Origin: Drosophila miranda
Taxonomy: Eukaryota > Arthropoda > Insecta > Diptera > Drosophilidae
NCBI RefSeq assembly: GCF_003369915.1
Contig: NC_046674.1
Location: forward strand, 25,981,657 to 26,045,656
DNA length: 64,000 bases
Direction: 5' to 3'
Shown: piece by piece, positions 44,898 through 55,411 of the stretch
How positions within the stretch are numbered: the stretch's first letter is position 1
Layout: every line of letters starts with the position of its first letter
The notes under the pieces: model-generated
What the model was told of the DNA's origin: nothing
The model's input: the letters and a program-made list of their open reading frames with translations, nothing else
The model's database searches: none
Position numbers and translations under genes: made by a program

Positions 44898-45010
44898 TTT
44901 TATACCCGGTACTCAGGGAGTATAGGGGTATATTAGATTCGTGTAGATGTACTGCAACAGCCAGAATGTAGCGTATACATTCTTGATCAGAATCAATTGC
45001 CGAGTCGATT
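44898..45010 (+). mobile_element. DINE-1/INE-1-like (Helentron-type) remnant
   Basis: TTTTTATACCCGGTACTCAG, GGGGTATATTAGATTCGTGT, then CATTCTTGATCAGAATCAAT and GCCGAGTCGATT follow the order of the common Drosophila DINE-1/INE-1 core (ATACCCGTTACTC, GTATACTAGATTCG, TTCTTGATCAGxATCA, GCCGAGTCGAT). Only this core is present. Assigned from memory of the family. Confidence 0.5.
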
Positions 45011-45593
45011 AAAACTAAAACCTGTGGAAATAACTAAACTTAGAACGTAATTGCAAGGAAAGATTAAGGGATAGGGAATATTGGGCATCAGGTGATATGG
45101 GAATAAATGGAATGCAAGAAGTAACACTAGAACATTTGCAACTAGCGCTCTATCTTCCCCGATAACAAATAGAAGAACAATTGAGAGAGCTGAGCGGTCC
45201 CTTCCCACTCTAATCAACAAAACAACAAAACGCTGCGAGCAGCGATACCAAAAATACAGAAAGAAACAATGTGGCACTAGTCGGCTTCGATATAGTGTAT
45301 AAACTAGTACGAGCTAACATAGGTACTAATATACTGTGTACGTACATGTATACTAACTGAATACTGGGTATTAGTAGGGCCGCGACTCACAACGTACCGA
45401 CTGGCTTGAAATTATCCTCGATGTTAACGTCGAAAGCGACTGCGACGTCGCGACGTGGGCGCTGCGCTATCTTGCAGAAGGAGACGTTCTGCTGAACACT
45501 CATAAGAAATTCATAAGTATTTCCGCTTCTCTGATTTTTGATTCGGTAATTAAAATGCAACTGAGATTGCTCTCTCTCCTTACCACTTCATAT

Positions 45594-45596
<3 letters not shown>

Positions 45597-45623
<27 letters not shown>
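45597..45623. repeat. (CT)n microsatellite
   Basis: About 26 bases of CT dinucleotide repeat, of the kind bound by GAGA factor on the other strand when near promoters. No gene start is recognised nearby. Confidence 0.9.
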
Positions 45624-45624
<1 letters not shown>

Positions 45625-45807
45625 ATGTCTCGTTTTCTTCGTGTGTGTTGGGCATGATACCAACATTTTTCATATGCGACCCGACATGCACGCGTTCGAG
45701 TTGTGTGGGGGGTGGGCCTTTCTGGCCTTTCTGGTAGGTCGTGTCACGACTTTCCTAAGAAAATGTTTCACTAGAGATCAAAAGTACATCTATCGGAATT
45801 GGAATAC

Positions 45808-45910
45808 TTTGGAAGTAATGAATTATTTACTGAATTAAAATGTTCACTGGAGGATTCTAAGGATCCAATATATTTTCCTCTGCTGCTGTGCTGAAACCCG
45901 AAACAGCAAA
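45808..45910. repeat. Dispersed direct repeat, right copy
   Basis: Partner of 44658-44776, about 100 bp long and recognisably similar but with substitutions and a small gap. The 1 kb between them holds a DINE-1-like stretch and a CT microsatellite. The pair may mark an old duplication or two copies of one unknown mobile element. Confidence 0.75.
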
Positions 45911-48900
45911 AAAAAAAACCTTGAGTTATCTGCGTTCGATTCAACTATCACCTGATGGACCCTTCTTTGCGCTTGAACTGTCATAAACAGATTCTCATAG
46001 GTCCTTATAATTTGTATGAATATAAGACGGGCATAATTCGAAAAAAGAGTAAGTCACGTATCTCATCTGTACGATCATATGAGCTTGGCAGGTGTCACGA
46101 TTCTTTGTGCTTCGTTGCAGCCATCTTGGACATCTTGGACACACATCAGTAGATAGGGACGCCGACGTCTGTCCCTTCCATCCGTCGGATCAATCACTTC
46201 CTTTGGAGTCACGACCCATTGCACATCTCTAGCACACATCCACCTGTGATTGTTTTTGCTTATCCAGTCACTGTACACATCGGGGAGGAGAAGGAGGATA
46301 AGTTCTACTCGCAACTGTTTTTCCAGGTGCTCCCTGGGCCCGACATCTGATTGCTTTGGGTGGCGATGCTTCTGATGCTGTCTTGACTGGTTTGGCATTG
46401 TAAGTAGTCGAGCTTTGATTACTCGAATGGTTTCTAAGCACCTGGAGGGGACCCATACCCATGCCACTCACAGGCCCTCGACCTGACCGTCTACCTCCAA
46501 CCATTTCAATCCATTCCACTCAAAACCCATTCTATTCGAATCCGTTCCGTTCCGTTCGGTGGCAGAGCAATGCAACAGTCGCAAAACGCATTATCTGCTT
46601 GAGCTGTCAAGTGGACGAAAAGAGAGAGTCGAAGGTGGCACGGGAGCAGACCCAGGCCCACCAGCAGCAGCAGTAGCAAAAGAAATATATTTTGCAATTT
46701 CATTTACAAAAGTTTATCTTGGAGAGCGCCGGGATACGGGCTACGGACTACGACAAATAGGTAAAGGCGGCTCAGGGACGACGGAAAAAAAACATAAACA
46801 AGAAAAGCTAACGGGAGACAGGTCGAGGCATTAAGTACACTAATATTGAACATTCCGCTCATCCGAAAGTGCTGATTAGTGCTGTGAAACAAGAATGTCC
46901 CCATTGTCATGCTCTCAATTTCGACCATGAGTCACCACCAGAACCAGAACCCCACGAAAAAACTGTTTCTGAAATCCATTTGCACATTCAAGTCATGCTT
47001 CAAAATAACATCGTCCGGAGCAACAGAAATAGTTTATAAAGTTGCGGGAAATGGCTTGCCTTTTGATAACTGGAGAGACACAAAATATATCAGAAAGCAC
47101 AGATTGAAATATATGATCCTATTCTTAATAAGGAAACAAGAAGACCACTCTGCTGCTGACAAACTGCTAGCAAAAGTATTACAACCTAATTGAAAAGGGT
47201 ATGAAAAACGAATGAAAGAAAAACTAATGGCATCAAAGAAGAAAATCAAATATTGCTCAAGTGCCACTGGCAGCCCAACCAACAGCAACAACAACAACAA
47301 CAACAAGCAGATTATCGTGGAAAACCGTGTAAGAAAACATGCAGATGGTCCATGCAAAGTTTTTGGCCAACGATAGACCGCAATGCTGCCAGTGCCACAA
47401 AGCCGCAGAAGCACAAGCAGTCGCGATTTGTGATGAGATTTACGAAGGAGCCGAGCAGGGGGTCTATGGGTGGAAGGATGGATAAATGGGTGGATGAGTG
47501 GATCTGATGGGATGGATGGGTAGAGAGAGCAAACAGGGAACAAGTTTATATGATTTTGATGAATTTCCGTGGCAACGACGCCAAAATGAAAGAGCTCTGA
47601 GCTCGATAAGTAGCAGTTAAGATTTTGCTGCTCCTCTCAATATCCGCGGTCAAGGGATGCTCCGTCGACGTCTACGTCTTCGTCTCTGGCTCTTTGGCAG
47701 TGGCTGTGGCTGTGGCTCTTACTGCTTACCTGTCCGGAGTTTAATATTAGATATTGCAGTGCGCTGAAAGAGATGAGAAATACTCTGGAGACGAGGTGGA
47801 GTGGAACTGCCACTGGAAAGTAATTTCCTGCAATTTAACCTAAAGAAAAATAAGGAAACGTCTTTGATTTCCGCGTGAAATGATGTGCGCCCTGCCCTCC
47901 ACGATTACAACCAGAAGCCACCCACTGAGGCTGGCAGCTCGCAATGGTATAGAGGAAAGCGAAGAGCGGAAAGCCGACACGAGAGCGGTCGAGCAATGTC
48001 GTACTCCAGAGAAGTACCGCCAGAATTAAATGAGAATTAAAGTTGATTCAATTTATTATTAGCCTCGGCTTATTTGATAACTGCGAGCGCTGCAAATTGC
48101 ATTTTCCAGATTCTGTCGTCGCTGCTGGCAATCGAATAAATCGAATGTTCCGCTAATAGTCTAGTTCCGTTCTATCAAACTTAAAGCTTAAGCTTTAGTG
48201 TCGCCTTTTACTGAGGTCTGCCTGTGGCTCCTCTCTTGGGTACATCGCAATGCAACACACTGTCCTCTGTGATAGGAACTGAAGGAGTTTTTCCGAACCG
48301 ACGGAAATCATCGGCATATTCAAACATTTCTTCAGAAATATACCCCAGATTTGCACTTATGTACAATCTAAAACCCAATCCAATATATACATAGAACGAG
48401 TTGTGATAGTTATTTCATCTAAAATGATGTAGGACTCATACGATTCCTTTCAAAAGAATGGACAAAAATACTCGTTAATTTCTTGACCACCTCTTCGAAT
48501 GGAGTTTTTCATGGAATTTTATCGCTTTACTCTAGTAGGAGTAGTACTAGTAGTAGCCCTGAGCATTCATAACTCTCTTCCTCTCGCCCCATGGTCTGCA
48601 TTCAGTTAACTAAGGAAACGTTTGTTTCACTTTGTTTTTTTTTCACATTTCGGAAATGTTTGCAGCAGGAGCGTATCGCCCCTCCTTCCACTGTCACTAT
48701 CACTGCCACTGCCACCGCCCAAATGGCCGCGACAGCAAATGAAATGCCTGAGGACAGTAAATTTAAGGAGTCCCAGCAGCAATCGGGAGTGTTGCGGTGG
48801 GGTGTTGGTCCCTGGTAGTCGGTCAACGGAAGCCGGCAAGGGGACGCGGTATCGGCCACGTGGCGTTCGGAGTATTTACCGCCATGTGCATAGTTTGCAA

Positions 48901-50820
48901 GTCTGCGCGGCGACACCTGCAGGAATAGCCACCAGCCAGAGCCAGGATAGACCAGGCCCAGACCAGACCATAGCCAGACCAGACCAGAGCCCGACCAGAC
49001 CAGACTAGTCCGGGGAGGATCCACCCGACATGGCCACTAACAACATTGAAAAGTGTTTGCGTTGGTCGCCAAAAGCGGCCCAAACAATTTTTCCTCCGCT
49101 CTAGAACTTTTTGTCGTACATTTGTTGTGTGACATGTTTCGTACTATTTGGTTGAAATGGAGGATGGGGTCAGCCGTAGTTCTGGTCCTGATCCTGCTTT
49201 TGTCCCTGTCCTAATGTGGACTCGACTGGTCCAAGTTTCCTGTTTCCTCTTTCCTTTTTTCTTTCTTCTTTCAGCGCTTCAGACCATCTTTTTTGTGGAG
49301 TTCTGTTTTGTTTTGTTTTGTTTTGTTGCGCTCACTTGTTGGCTACTATTTTATGCGCATCGATTTTCGCTCAGTGCTTTTTATTTGCCATCCTACGGGG
49401 CGGAGAGCAGAGGACGAGCGCTGGACGAGGCCGCAGGAAGGTGAGACTGTTCATCGGAGTTGTTTGTTTGGCACTGTTTGTTTATGTGCTGTAACTGAAC
49501 GGGGGAACGGGGGTTTTTACTTTTTAAAGCGTCATTTACCGATGCCCTTAAATTGAGCACAGACCTAGCCCTGGAAGCGATAGCGATTGCCACATGAAAG
49601 CCTTGACTCTCACTTAGGATCTACGAAATTAGTGTGTATCCAATATTATTTGGGGCCGATTACTAGAAGGGTGCAGGAACGGAAATTATGACTTCTGTGG
49701 CAGCTGCAGGGATGAAGAGCAGATCGAGACTGGGGCACATATTCTGGTACCTTCTTGGTATGGATCGCTGGCACTTTTTGCAGAATCGTCTAGACTTCGA
49801 CGAACCTATAATAATTATACACCAAAATGTCCTTGTTAATTGAATTAAATTATAGAATTACTGAAACATACGATTATAATCACGGTACAACTCACTCCAC
49901 TCGAAAACACTCCCATAATAAGTGAATCATTTCACATTTCATTCCATTGTCTGACTCTAGCTGTAAGAGCAGCAGCAGAAACGGCTCTGACTGACACTGA
50001 CTGGGATAGATCTTCGCCAGTGGCAATTAATAAAACTATTCCTGCGGCGGGTAACAAAGTTTGTCGAGTTGCGCACATCATAATACCAGGGACCCACCCC
50101 GGTCATACCACGCTTACAGTTGTAGTTGCAGTCAAGAGCCTCCGTTGAAGTTGACGTTTTGGGCAAGTGGCAGATGGTGGATGGTTCGCCAGCGCTTCGA
50201 GTACGGCGACAAATCGTGCAACAAAGTCAAATGCACTTTGCCTCGGCCAAGAGCACGCTGCAAAGTGGATGTGAGGATGCTGATGTGGATGTGGGTGGGT
50301 ATGGGTATGGGTATGGGGATACATGTATATATGTGATGAATCATTTTGCAATATTGCATATTGTGCGACGCACTTAAATTCAATTAAGCTACAAAGGCAG
50401 TTGCACAACACAGCACAGCACAGCACAAGGCAACGCCATGTGCCATCGCCTGGCGCACACATGGGAGCCAGGACCACAGGCGTCCAATCACCCGTCAGCC
50501 TCTCGGTTCTGCCCACAGACAGGGGACAGAATGTCGACGATGGCGATGGCCATGACGATGGCGATGTCGAGAGTGGAGTACCGCTGGCTACACTTTATAG
50601 CAGTGCCCTTCATGCGCTCATTCAATGATTCATGCACCAATTCGCTGAACCATTCAAGCTGGCACTCATTCAGTCATTGCCAGCTCTGGCGGGTAAATAC
50701 CAGGAAGCTCCAACATATAAATATGTACATTAAAAAAAACCTCTGTACAACATGATGAATGAATGATTAATATTTAGGCATACAAAAAACTAGAAATAAC
50801 TTAAGATTAAACAGGTACTA
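45911..50820. other. 5 kb of non-coding sequence
   Basis: No gene recognised. It contains CAACAACAACAACAACAA near 47285, TTTTGTTTTGTTTTGTTTTG near 49306, the GACCAGACCATAGCCAGACC cluster near 48958, GGGTATGGGTATGGGTATGG near 50298 and ACAGCACAGCACAGCACA near 50408. A 130-codon minus frame at 46075-46467 shows no family likeness. Confidence 0.6.
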
Positions 50821-50851
50821 GCCTAAGCTAAGATCTTTCTGGATCTCGTCC

Positions 50852-50909
50852 TGGTCATTGGATCAGCCTGGGCCTGGTCCTGGTCATTGGATCAGCCTGG
50901 GCCTGGTCC
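50852..50909. repeat. 29 bp tandem duplication
   Basis: TGGTCATTGGATCAGCCTGG and its following nine bases occur twice in perfect succession (50852-50880, 50881-50909). The surrounding ATCTCGTCCTGG motif also occurs at 51023-51034, next to the last codons of the PRMT-like gene, so its 3' flank appears built from duplicated pieces of its own tail. Confidence 0.9.
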
Positions 50910-51035
50910 TGTGCTTCTTAATTTATAGATACGGTTATATTATAAACTGATCGATTGAAACATACTTCTGCGCCGGCGTCAAGAATAAAAAATAATATAA
51001 TGCTTCCAGAAAGATCTCACTGGATCTCGTCCTGG

Positions 51036-52171
51036 CTATTGGTCCTCGTCCTGTGGCTTGGCTTGGTCCCAGCCAAACATGCGAAAGCTTTGCTGGTGAT
51101 TCTTAATGCTGACCAGCTCGTTGGAGAAGCTCCAGTGAATGTCGATGTCCAGATCCTTGGCCGTACGCCACATTGAGATAGTGCCAGATAGATGATCGCC
51201 TGCGTATACTGGCAGATGTTGGTCGACGTGGAGGACAGTCTGCATCCATTGCGTGGTCAGATTCCATGGACTGGTGTTGACGATCATCGCATTGGTACCG
51301 GCAGGAAAGGCAAAGTCGAAATGTATGACAAACAGATCGGCAATGTCCCTCCGCTCCGACAAAATTCTGAAGCTTGATTTAAAGCACACCTCCTCACGCT
51401 TGAGAGTGCGCAAATCCATTTGCCAAATTTCTTCGGGATTGGAAATCATTTGCTCGGGCAACACTTCGGTCACCTTCCCTGTACGCTCCACGGCGAGAGC
51501 AGCCCGATGCATATCCATCCCCTCGAATTTTTTCCAAAAATACTTTGGCTTTTGGCTGTTCTTGTCGTCAGCGATCGAGAGATATAGCTTGGCTTTCTCC
51601 GGAAAGATGTGGCCTGTGGGCTTTAGCCACTTGTCGCGCGCATATAGAACTTGGTCCAGGGTGGTGCCATATACCAGACAGGCCCTGCAGAGCAACAAAA
51701 TAAGCTTAAAACTGAATTCCCGTGCCTGAATGGCCCTTGCACCTACCCCATCCACTTGGATATTATGACATCGACTGGGGGCAGCTCCAGCTCCTCAATG
51801 TTGGCCTGCATAACTTCAATCACATGATCCAGGCGATTTTCGCGCACCACCTGCCGCGCCGCCTGCGCCACATCGCCAGCGTCCACGGCAAAGACGCGAG
51901 CGGCTCCTTGCTTGGCCACCCACATGGAGAGAATGGCAATGCCGCAGCCCACTTCGAGCACAGTGGCTCCTTTGAAGAGAATAGCATTCTTCTCATCCTG
52001 AATAGCATCTCGGAATGCCGTCATGACGACTTCGTCTTGGATTATAGGCTCCTTCGTGTGCAGGAATTCCACGTAAGCATTATACGGAACCCAAGTCCTG
52101 GTACTGGTCGGGTCGATCGTCAATTTTTGGAGCTGCTCCAAGATGTCGCTTCTTTTGGGGAAGTTTGCCAT
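51036..52171 (-). CDS. Type I PRMT-like protein lacking catalytic residues (357 aa)
   Basis: Two exons, 52171-51747 and 51684-51036, joined by a 62 bp GT-AG intron give 357 codons. The Rossmann part has motif I VLEVGCGIAILSMWVAKQGA, post-I VFAVDAGD and EVMQANIEELELP. The beta-barrel follows (VLYARDKWLKPTGHIFPEKA, then FAFPAGTNAMIVNTSPW). In active arginine methyltransferases the double-E loop is SEWMGYxLxYExM; here it is SKWMGACLVYGTT, so both glutamates are lost (Lys139, Gly148). The THW loop reads TTQWMQTVL, replacing its His with Gln287, and the third Gly of GxGxG is Ala. The fold and length are otherwise normal and the frame is intact, so this is probably a pseudoenzyme related to the Drosophila Art1/Art2/Art6/Art8 group, perhaps keeping a binding role. 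The exact ortholog is not clear. Confidence 0.85.
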
Positions 52172-54442
52172 CTTTCTCTTCCTATTGTAACAATGTACAA
52201 AATTTTCTTCTAGAACATTCGCAAATGTATATCGATAGCCGCGAAAGCTGAAGTGCTACCAGATCAATTAAATCTGTCAAGCTCGAATTGATTGGTATTC
52301 TTATAGTATTTTACAAAGTCTCTACCAACTGTATGGTCACGCTATTAATAAATATATATATTTATTTAATTTAGTCGAATTTTTAGAACTTTTAATCGTT
52401 GCACTAACTTGAGAAAGTGAATCGAAGAAGGCTGGAGCAGATTCTGTGGCTCGGATAATCGTAAGATTATGCCGTCAACTGCCTGGAAATAGGTAAGTTA
52501 TTAGACTGCAGCATTTTCGCAAGACGATTTCCAATACTGTATGTACTATTCTGGATCCTTGGATCCTGAACAGTTGGCAAAAATGAAGGCTATACGAGTA
52601 TGTAAGTATATCGGTACACAGACTTGATCAGTTTAAAGCTAGCAAAGTGTATACATATGCTCTAAAGGTTTTAGTTCCACATGGTGGGACCATGGGTATC
52701 CATTTGCTGCCTTATCTTGAATCGTATCAGGGACACTCTGCGGAGGGGGTCTAAAATTGTGTTTATGGTGATGTGTATTCTGCGATATTGAGTTGGAGGG
52801 CTGCGTAACAGCGTTAGCGGATTGGGGGTGTTGGGGAGGGCGTTCCCAAGGATTGTGCGTGTTGGGGCGGTGCTTCTCAGAGGTTGTCGGCGTTGGGGTG
52901 GGCGTTGAGGCGTTGGGGCGGGCGTGGCAGCTGCAACTCTCTAATTTCATTTACACACTTTTCAACGCTCCTTTGCTCCAATTGAGCTGCATCTAAGTGT
53001 TTGTCTAGGTGTGCCCCACTCAAGCCCTCGACTCACTGACTCGACTCGCCCACTCACTCAAACACAAAGCCACCGTTGCTGCCACAAAGGTGAGTAAAAG
53101 GAAGTTCCGGAGTTTTATTATAAAGCCGGGGCCAGGAATACTTTGCACAGATGTATTGCCCTCGCCTTGGCGTCTTTTGCATCTCGTCTGATGCTTCTCC
53201 TGCTGCTGCTCCTGCTCTTGCTCCTTCTTCTGGTGCTGATGCTGATGCTGTTGATGCTCTGGAGAACTAATTCCATTAAAGCAAGCTGTAACTTGATTTT
53301 CAATTGACTCCTCATTTGCAGTGGAGGGAAATGGAAGGTGGTTCTGGCTGCTAGCTGCTAGCTGCTGGTTGCTGGTTGCTGGGTGGTTGTTCTCTCTGTC
53401 AGCAATCAACATGTTCAATTGAGCATATCCTGAAGGTTGCAGGACACTGCCAGAGCAGCGCAATGTGATTACCCGACGCTATTTTGTACACACACGAGAC
53501 TAGCATTCGCATCCGTATCCGTACTCCGTATCCACAGCAACAGGAGAAGGACCCAGACCCGAGCCAGGACCAGGACGTAGAGAGAACCCGGACCAAAGCA
53601 GGACAAGCACAAGGACACGTAACGGAGGAGGTCAGGCAGGCGCCTGCCCGTTGGCTTCCTTTTACATTTCATTGGATTTTATGCGTTTCACTTTATGCTG
53701 ATGTTTTTATTATTAAATTTTCTTGAACTTTCATTTACATTTTCTGGCTTTCTTAGCGCTCGTCTCCTCTCCGCCTGGTCGTTAGTGCTCTTGCCCCCGA
53801 TGCTGATGCTGATGTTGACGCTGACGCTGATGTTGATGACTCCTCTTCATTTTCACACTTTTCATTCAATTTATTGCATTTCGCAAATTGAGTGTCGCTT
53901 TCCTTAGATCTACTCTGCCCGGTCCCAGTCTCGGTCTCGGTCTCGGTCCCGGCCTTCTAATTTACCAAAAGCGGAAAAAATACGAAACCCAATTGAATTC
54001 CAGAGCTAAACGAATGGAAATTATGTACAAAAGAGAGTGGAGAGAGGGGGAAGGGATACTTCCTCCAAACCTATAGATATCAAAGGATCTACGGATTTCA
54101 ATGTGAAATATCAATATGCAAAAAAAGGAGCTCTATTACTGCCAATCAGGCAACAATATACACATCTGTCTCCGGTCTGTACAAATATCTGGCCAGGAGG
54201 TGCAGCGACTTGGAATAGGGTTTGAGCTGCCAGCTTGAGAGTCCAGATCCTGTTGGGGCTTCCTACCTAACGTCCAACGACTCGAAGCTACTGACAGGTG
54301 GGAAGGGAAAACTCTATGAAACACATGTGTACATATGTTAATAACTATACGCTTTCTATTCAAATAGTAGACACAAAACATTTTTGAAATAGTATGAACA
54401 AAATTTAAGAGAAACACTAAAATCGGGCTTACATCAGGCGTC
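52172..54442. other. 2.3 kb of non-coding sequence
   Basis: No gene recognised. A GGCGTTGGGG-type imperfect repeat lies at 52815-52925, CTGATGCTGATGCTGTTGATGC near 53237 and GATGCTGATGCTGATG near 53799. Long frames here follow these repeats. Confidence 0.6.
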
Positions 54443-55288
54443 ATGTCTTCCCATCGGCGCATCACAGCCCCACCTGACATAGCTTCGACCCCAAATTCCA
54501 ATCCAATATCAACGCCATCGCCAAATTCAACTGATACTGATACTGAAACTGCAACTGCAACTGCAACCTCAACCACAGCCGCAAGCACAGAAACAACCGC
54601 AGGTGCTCGAGCCGTTGTTGAGTGTTCCTGCGACACAATGGACACACTGGACACTCTGGACGACGACAACGTTCCGAGCACCAGCGGTCAACAAAGGGGA
54701 TGCACCCCAGTGGGGGCGGACTCTGCCACTCCGGTCAGCACCTGTGCGTTCCGGGTGCGACGGGAGCTGAACGAGATCCGCAAGAATCCGCCGCCCAACT
54801 GCAGTGCCGATATGTGCATGGACAGGCTGCTACACTGGACGGCCACCGTGATCGGTCCCACCGGTTCCGTCTACGAGGGCGGCCACTTCAAGCTGGACAT
54901 CCGCTTTCCCCTGAACTATCCCTTCCGGCCGCCGCGTATCCGCTTCACGACCTTCATCTACCACTGCAACGTGGACAGCGTGGGGGCCATCTGTCTGGAT
55001 GTGCTGAACGAGCGCTGGTCGCCGGTGATGAATGTGTCCAAGGTGCTGCTCTCGATCTGGCTGCTACTGGGCGAGTGCAATGCAGATGACCCGCTGGTTA
55101 CGTGCATTGCCGACCAATACAAGACGAATCGCCAGGAGCACGACAAGGTCGCTCGCTTCTGGACCAAGCGCTTTGCCATGCCCAAGGAACCCAAGGATTC
55201 TAAGAAGCCTAAGGATCCTAGCGAGCCAAAGGAGATGACGGGACCAAGGGATCCAGAGCAGAAAAATAACAATAGGGAGCCCACGTAA
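54443..55288 (+). CDS. UBE2E/Ubc2-like ubiquitin-conjugating enzyme with long tails (281 aa)
   Basis: Residues 1-100 are a Ser/Thr-rich low-complexity tail with a run of alternating Thr (TDTDTETATATATSTTAAST). The UBC domain runs from about 101 to 246: FRVRRELNEIRKNPPPNCSA, GPTGSVYEGGHFKLDIRFPL, NYPFRPPRIRF, YHCNVDSVGAICLDVL, then IADQYKTNRQEHDKVARFWT. The active-site Cys is C184. HCN at 174-176, the EHD near the end and the Ser/Thr-rich N-tail match the UBE2E class (fly Ubc2/UbcD2) rather than UBE2D, which has HPN. A Lys/Pro-rich C-terminal tail with repeated KEPKD/KKPKD motifs (about 247-281) is not usual for the class. The single exon and divergence suggest a retrocopy. AATAAA at 55406 is a fitting poly(A) signal. 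Confidence 0.88.
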   Translation: MSSHRRITAPPDIASTPNSNPISTPSPNSTDTDTETATATATSTTAASTETTAGARAVVECSCDTMDTLDTLDDDNVPSTSGQQRGCTPVGADSATPVSTCAFRVRRELNEIRKNPPPNCSADMCMDRLLHWTATVIGPTGSVYEGGHFKLDIRFPLNYPFRPPRIRFTTFIYHCNVDSVGAICLDVLNERWSPVMNVSKVLLSIWLLLGECNADDPLVTCIADQYKTNRQEHDKVARFWTKRFAMPKEPKDSKKPKDPSEPKEMTGPRDPEQKNNNREPT

Positions 55289-55405
55289 AGGATGCAACCT
55301 CATCGGTTTCAAAGCATGGCTTGCCAAAACAGATTCGTCAAACCGTCGCCGATCGAAGTTCTGTCTCTCCTGAAAACCACTTTATCGCCTGCTGTCTTCG
55401 CGGTC

Positions 55406-55411
55406 AATAAA
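55406..55411 (+). terminator. Polyadenylation signal of the UBE2E-like gene
   Basis: A canonical AATAAA sits 118 bp beyond the stop codon in an otherwise GC-moderate region. Confidence 0.55.

Noticed and set aside
46075-46467. 130-codon minus-strand frame
   Set aside because: No family likeness and it overlaps ordinary non-coding sequence; considered chance.
51722-52213. 163-codon plus-strand frame opposite the PRMT-like first exon
   Set aside because: Antisense shadow of a well-supported coding exon.
54955-54975. HCN instead of HPN in the E2 active-site region as a damaged motif
   Set aside because: HCN is normal for the UBE2E class, so it is not a sign of inactivation.
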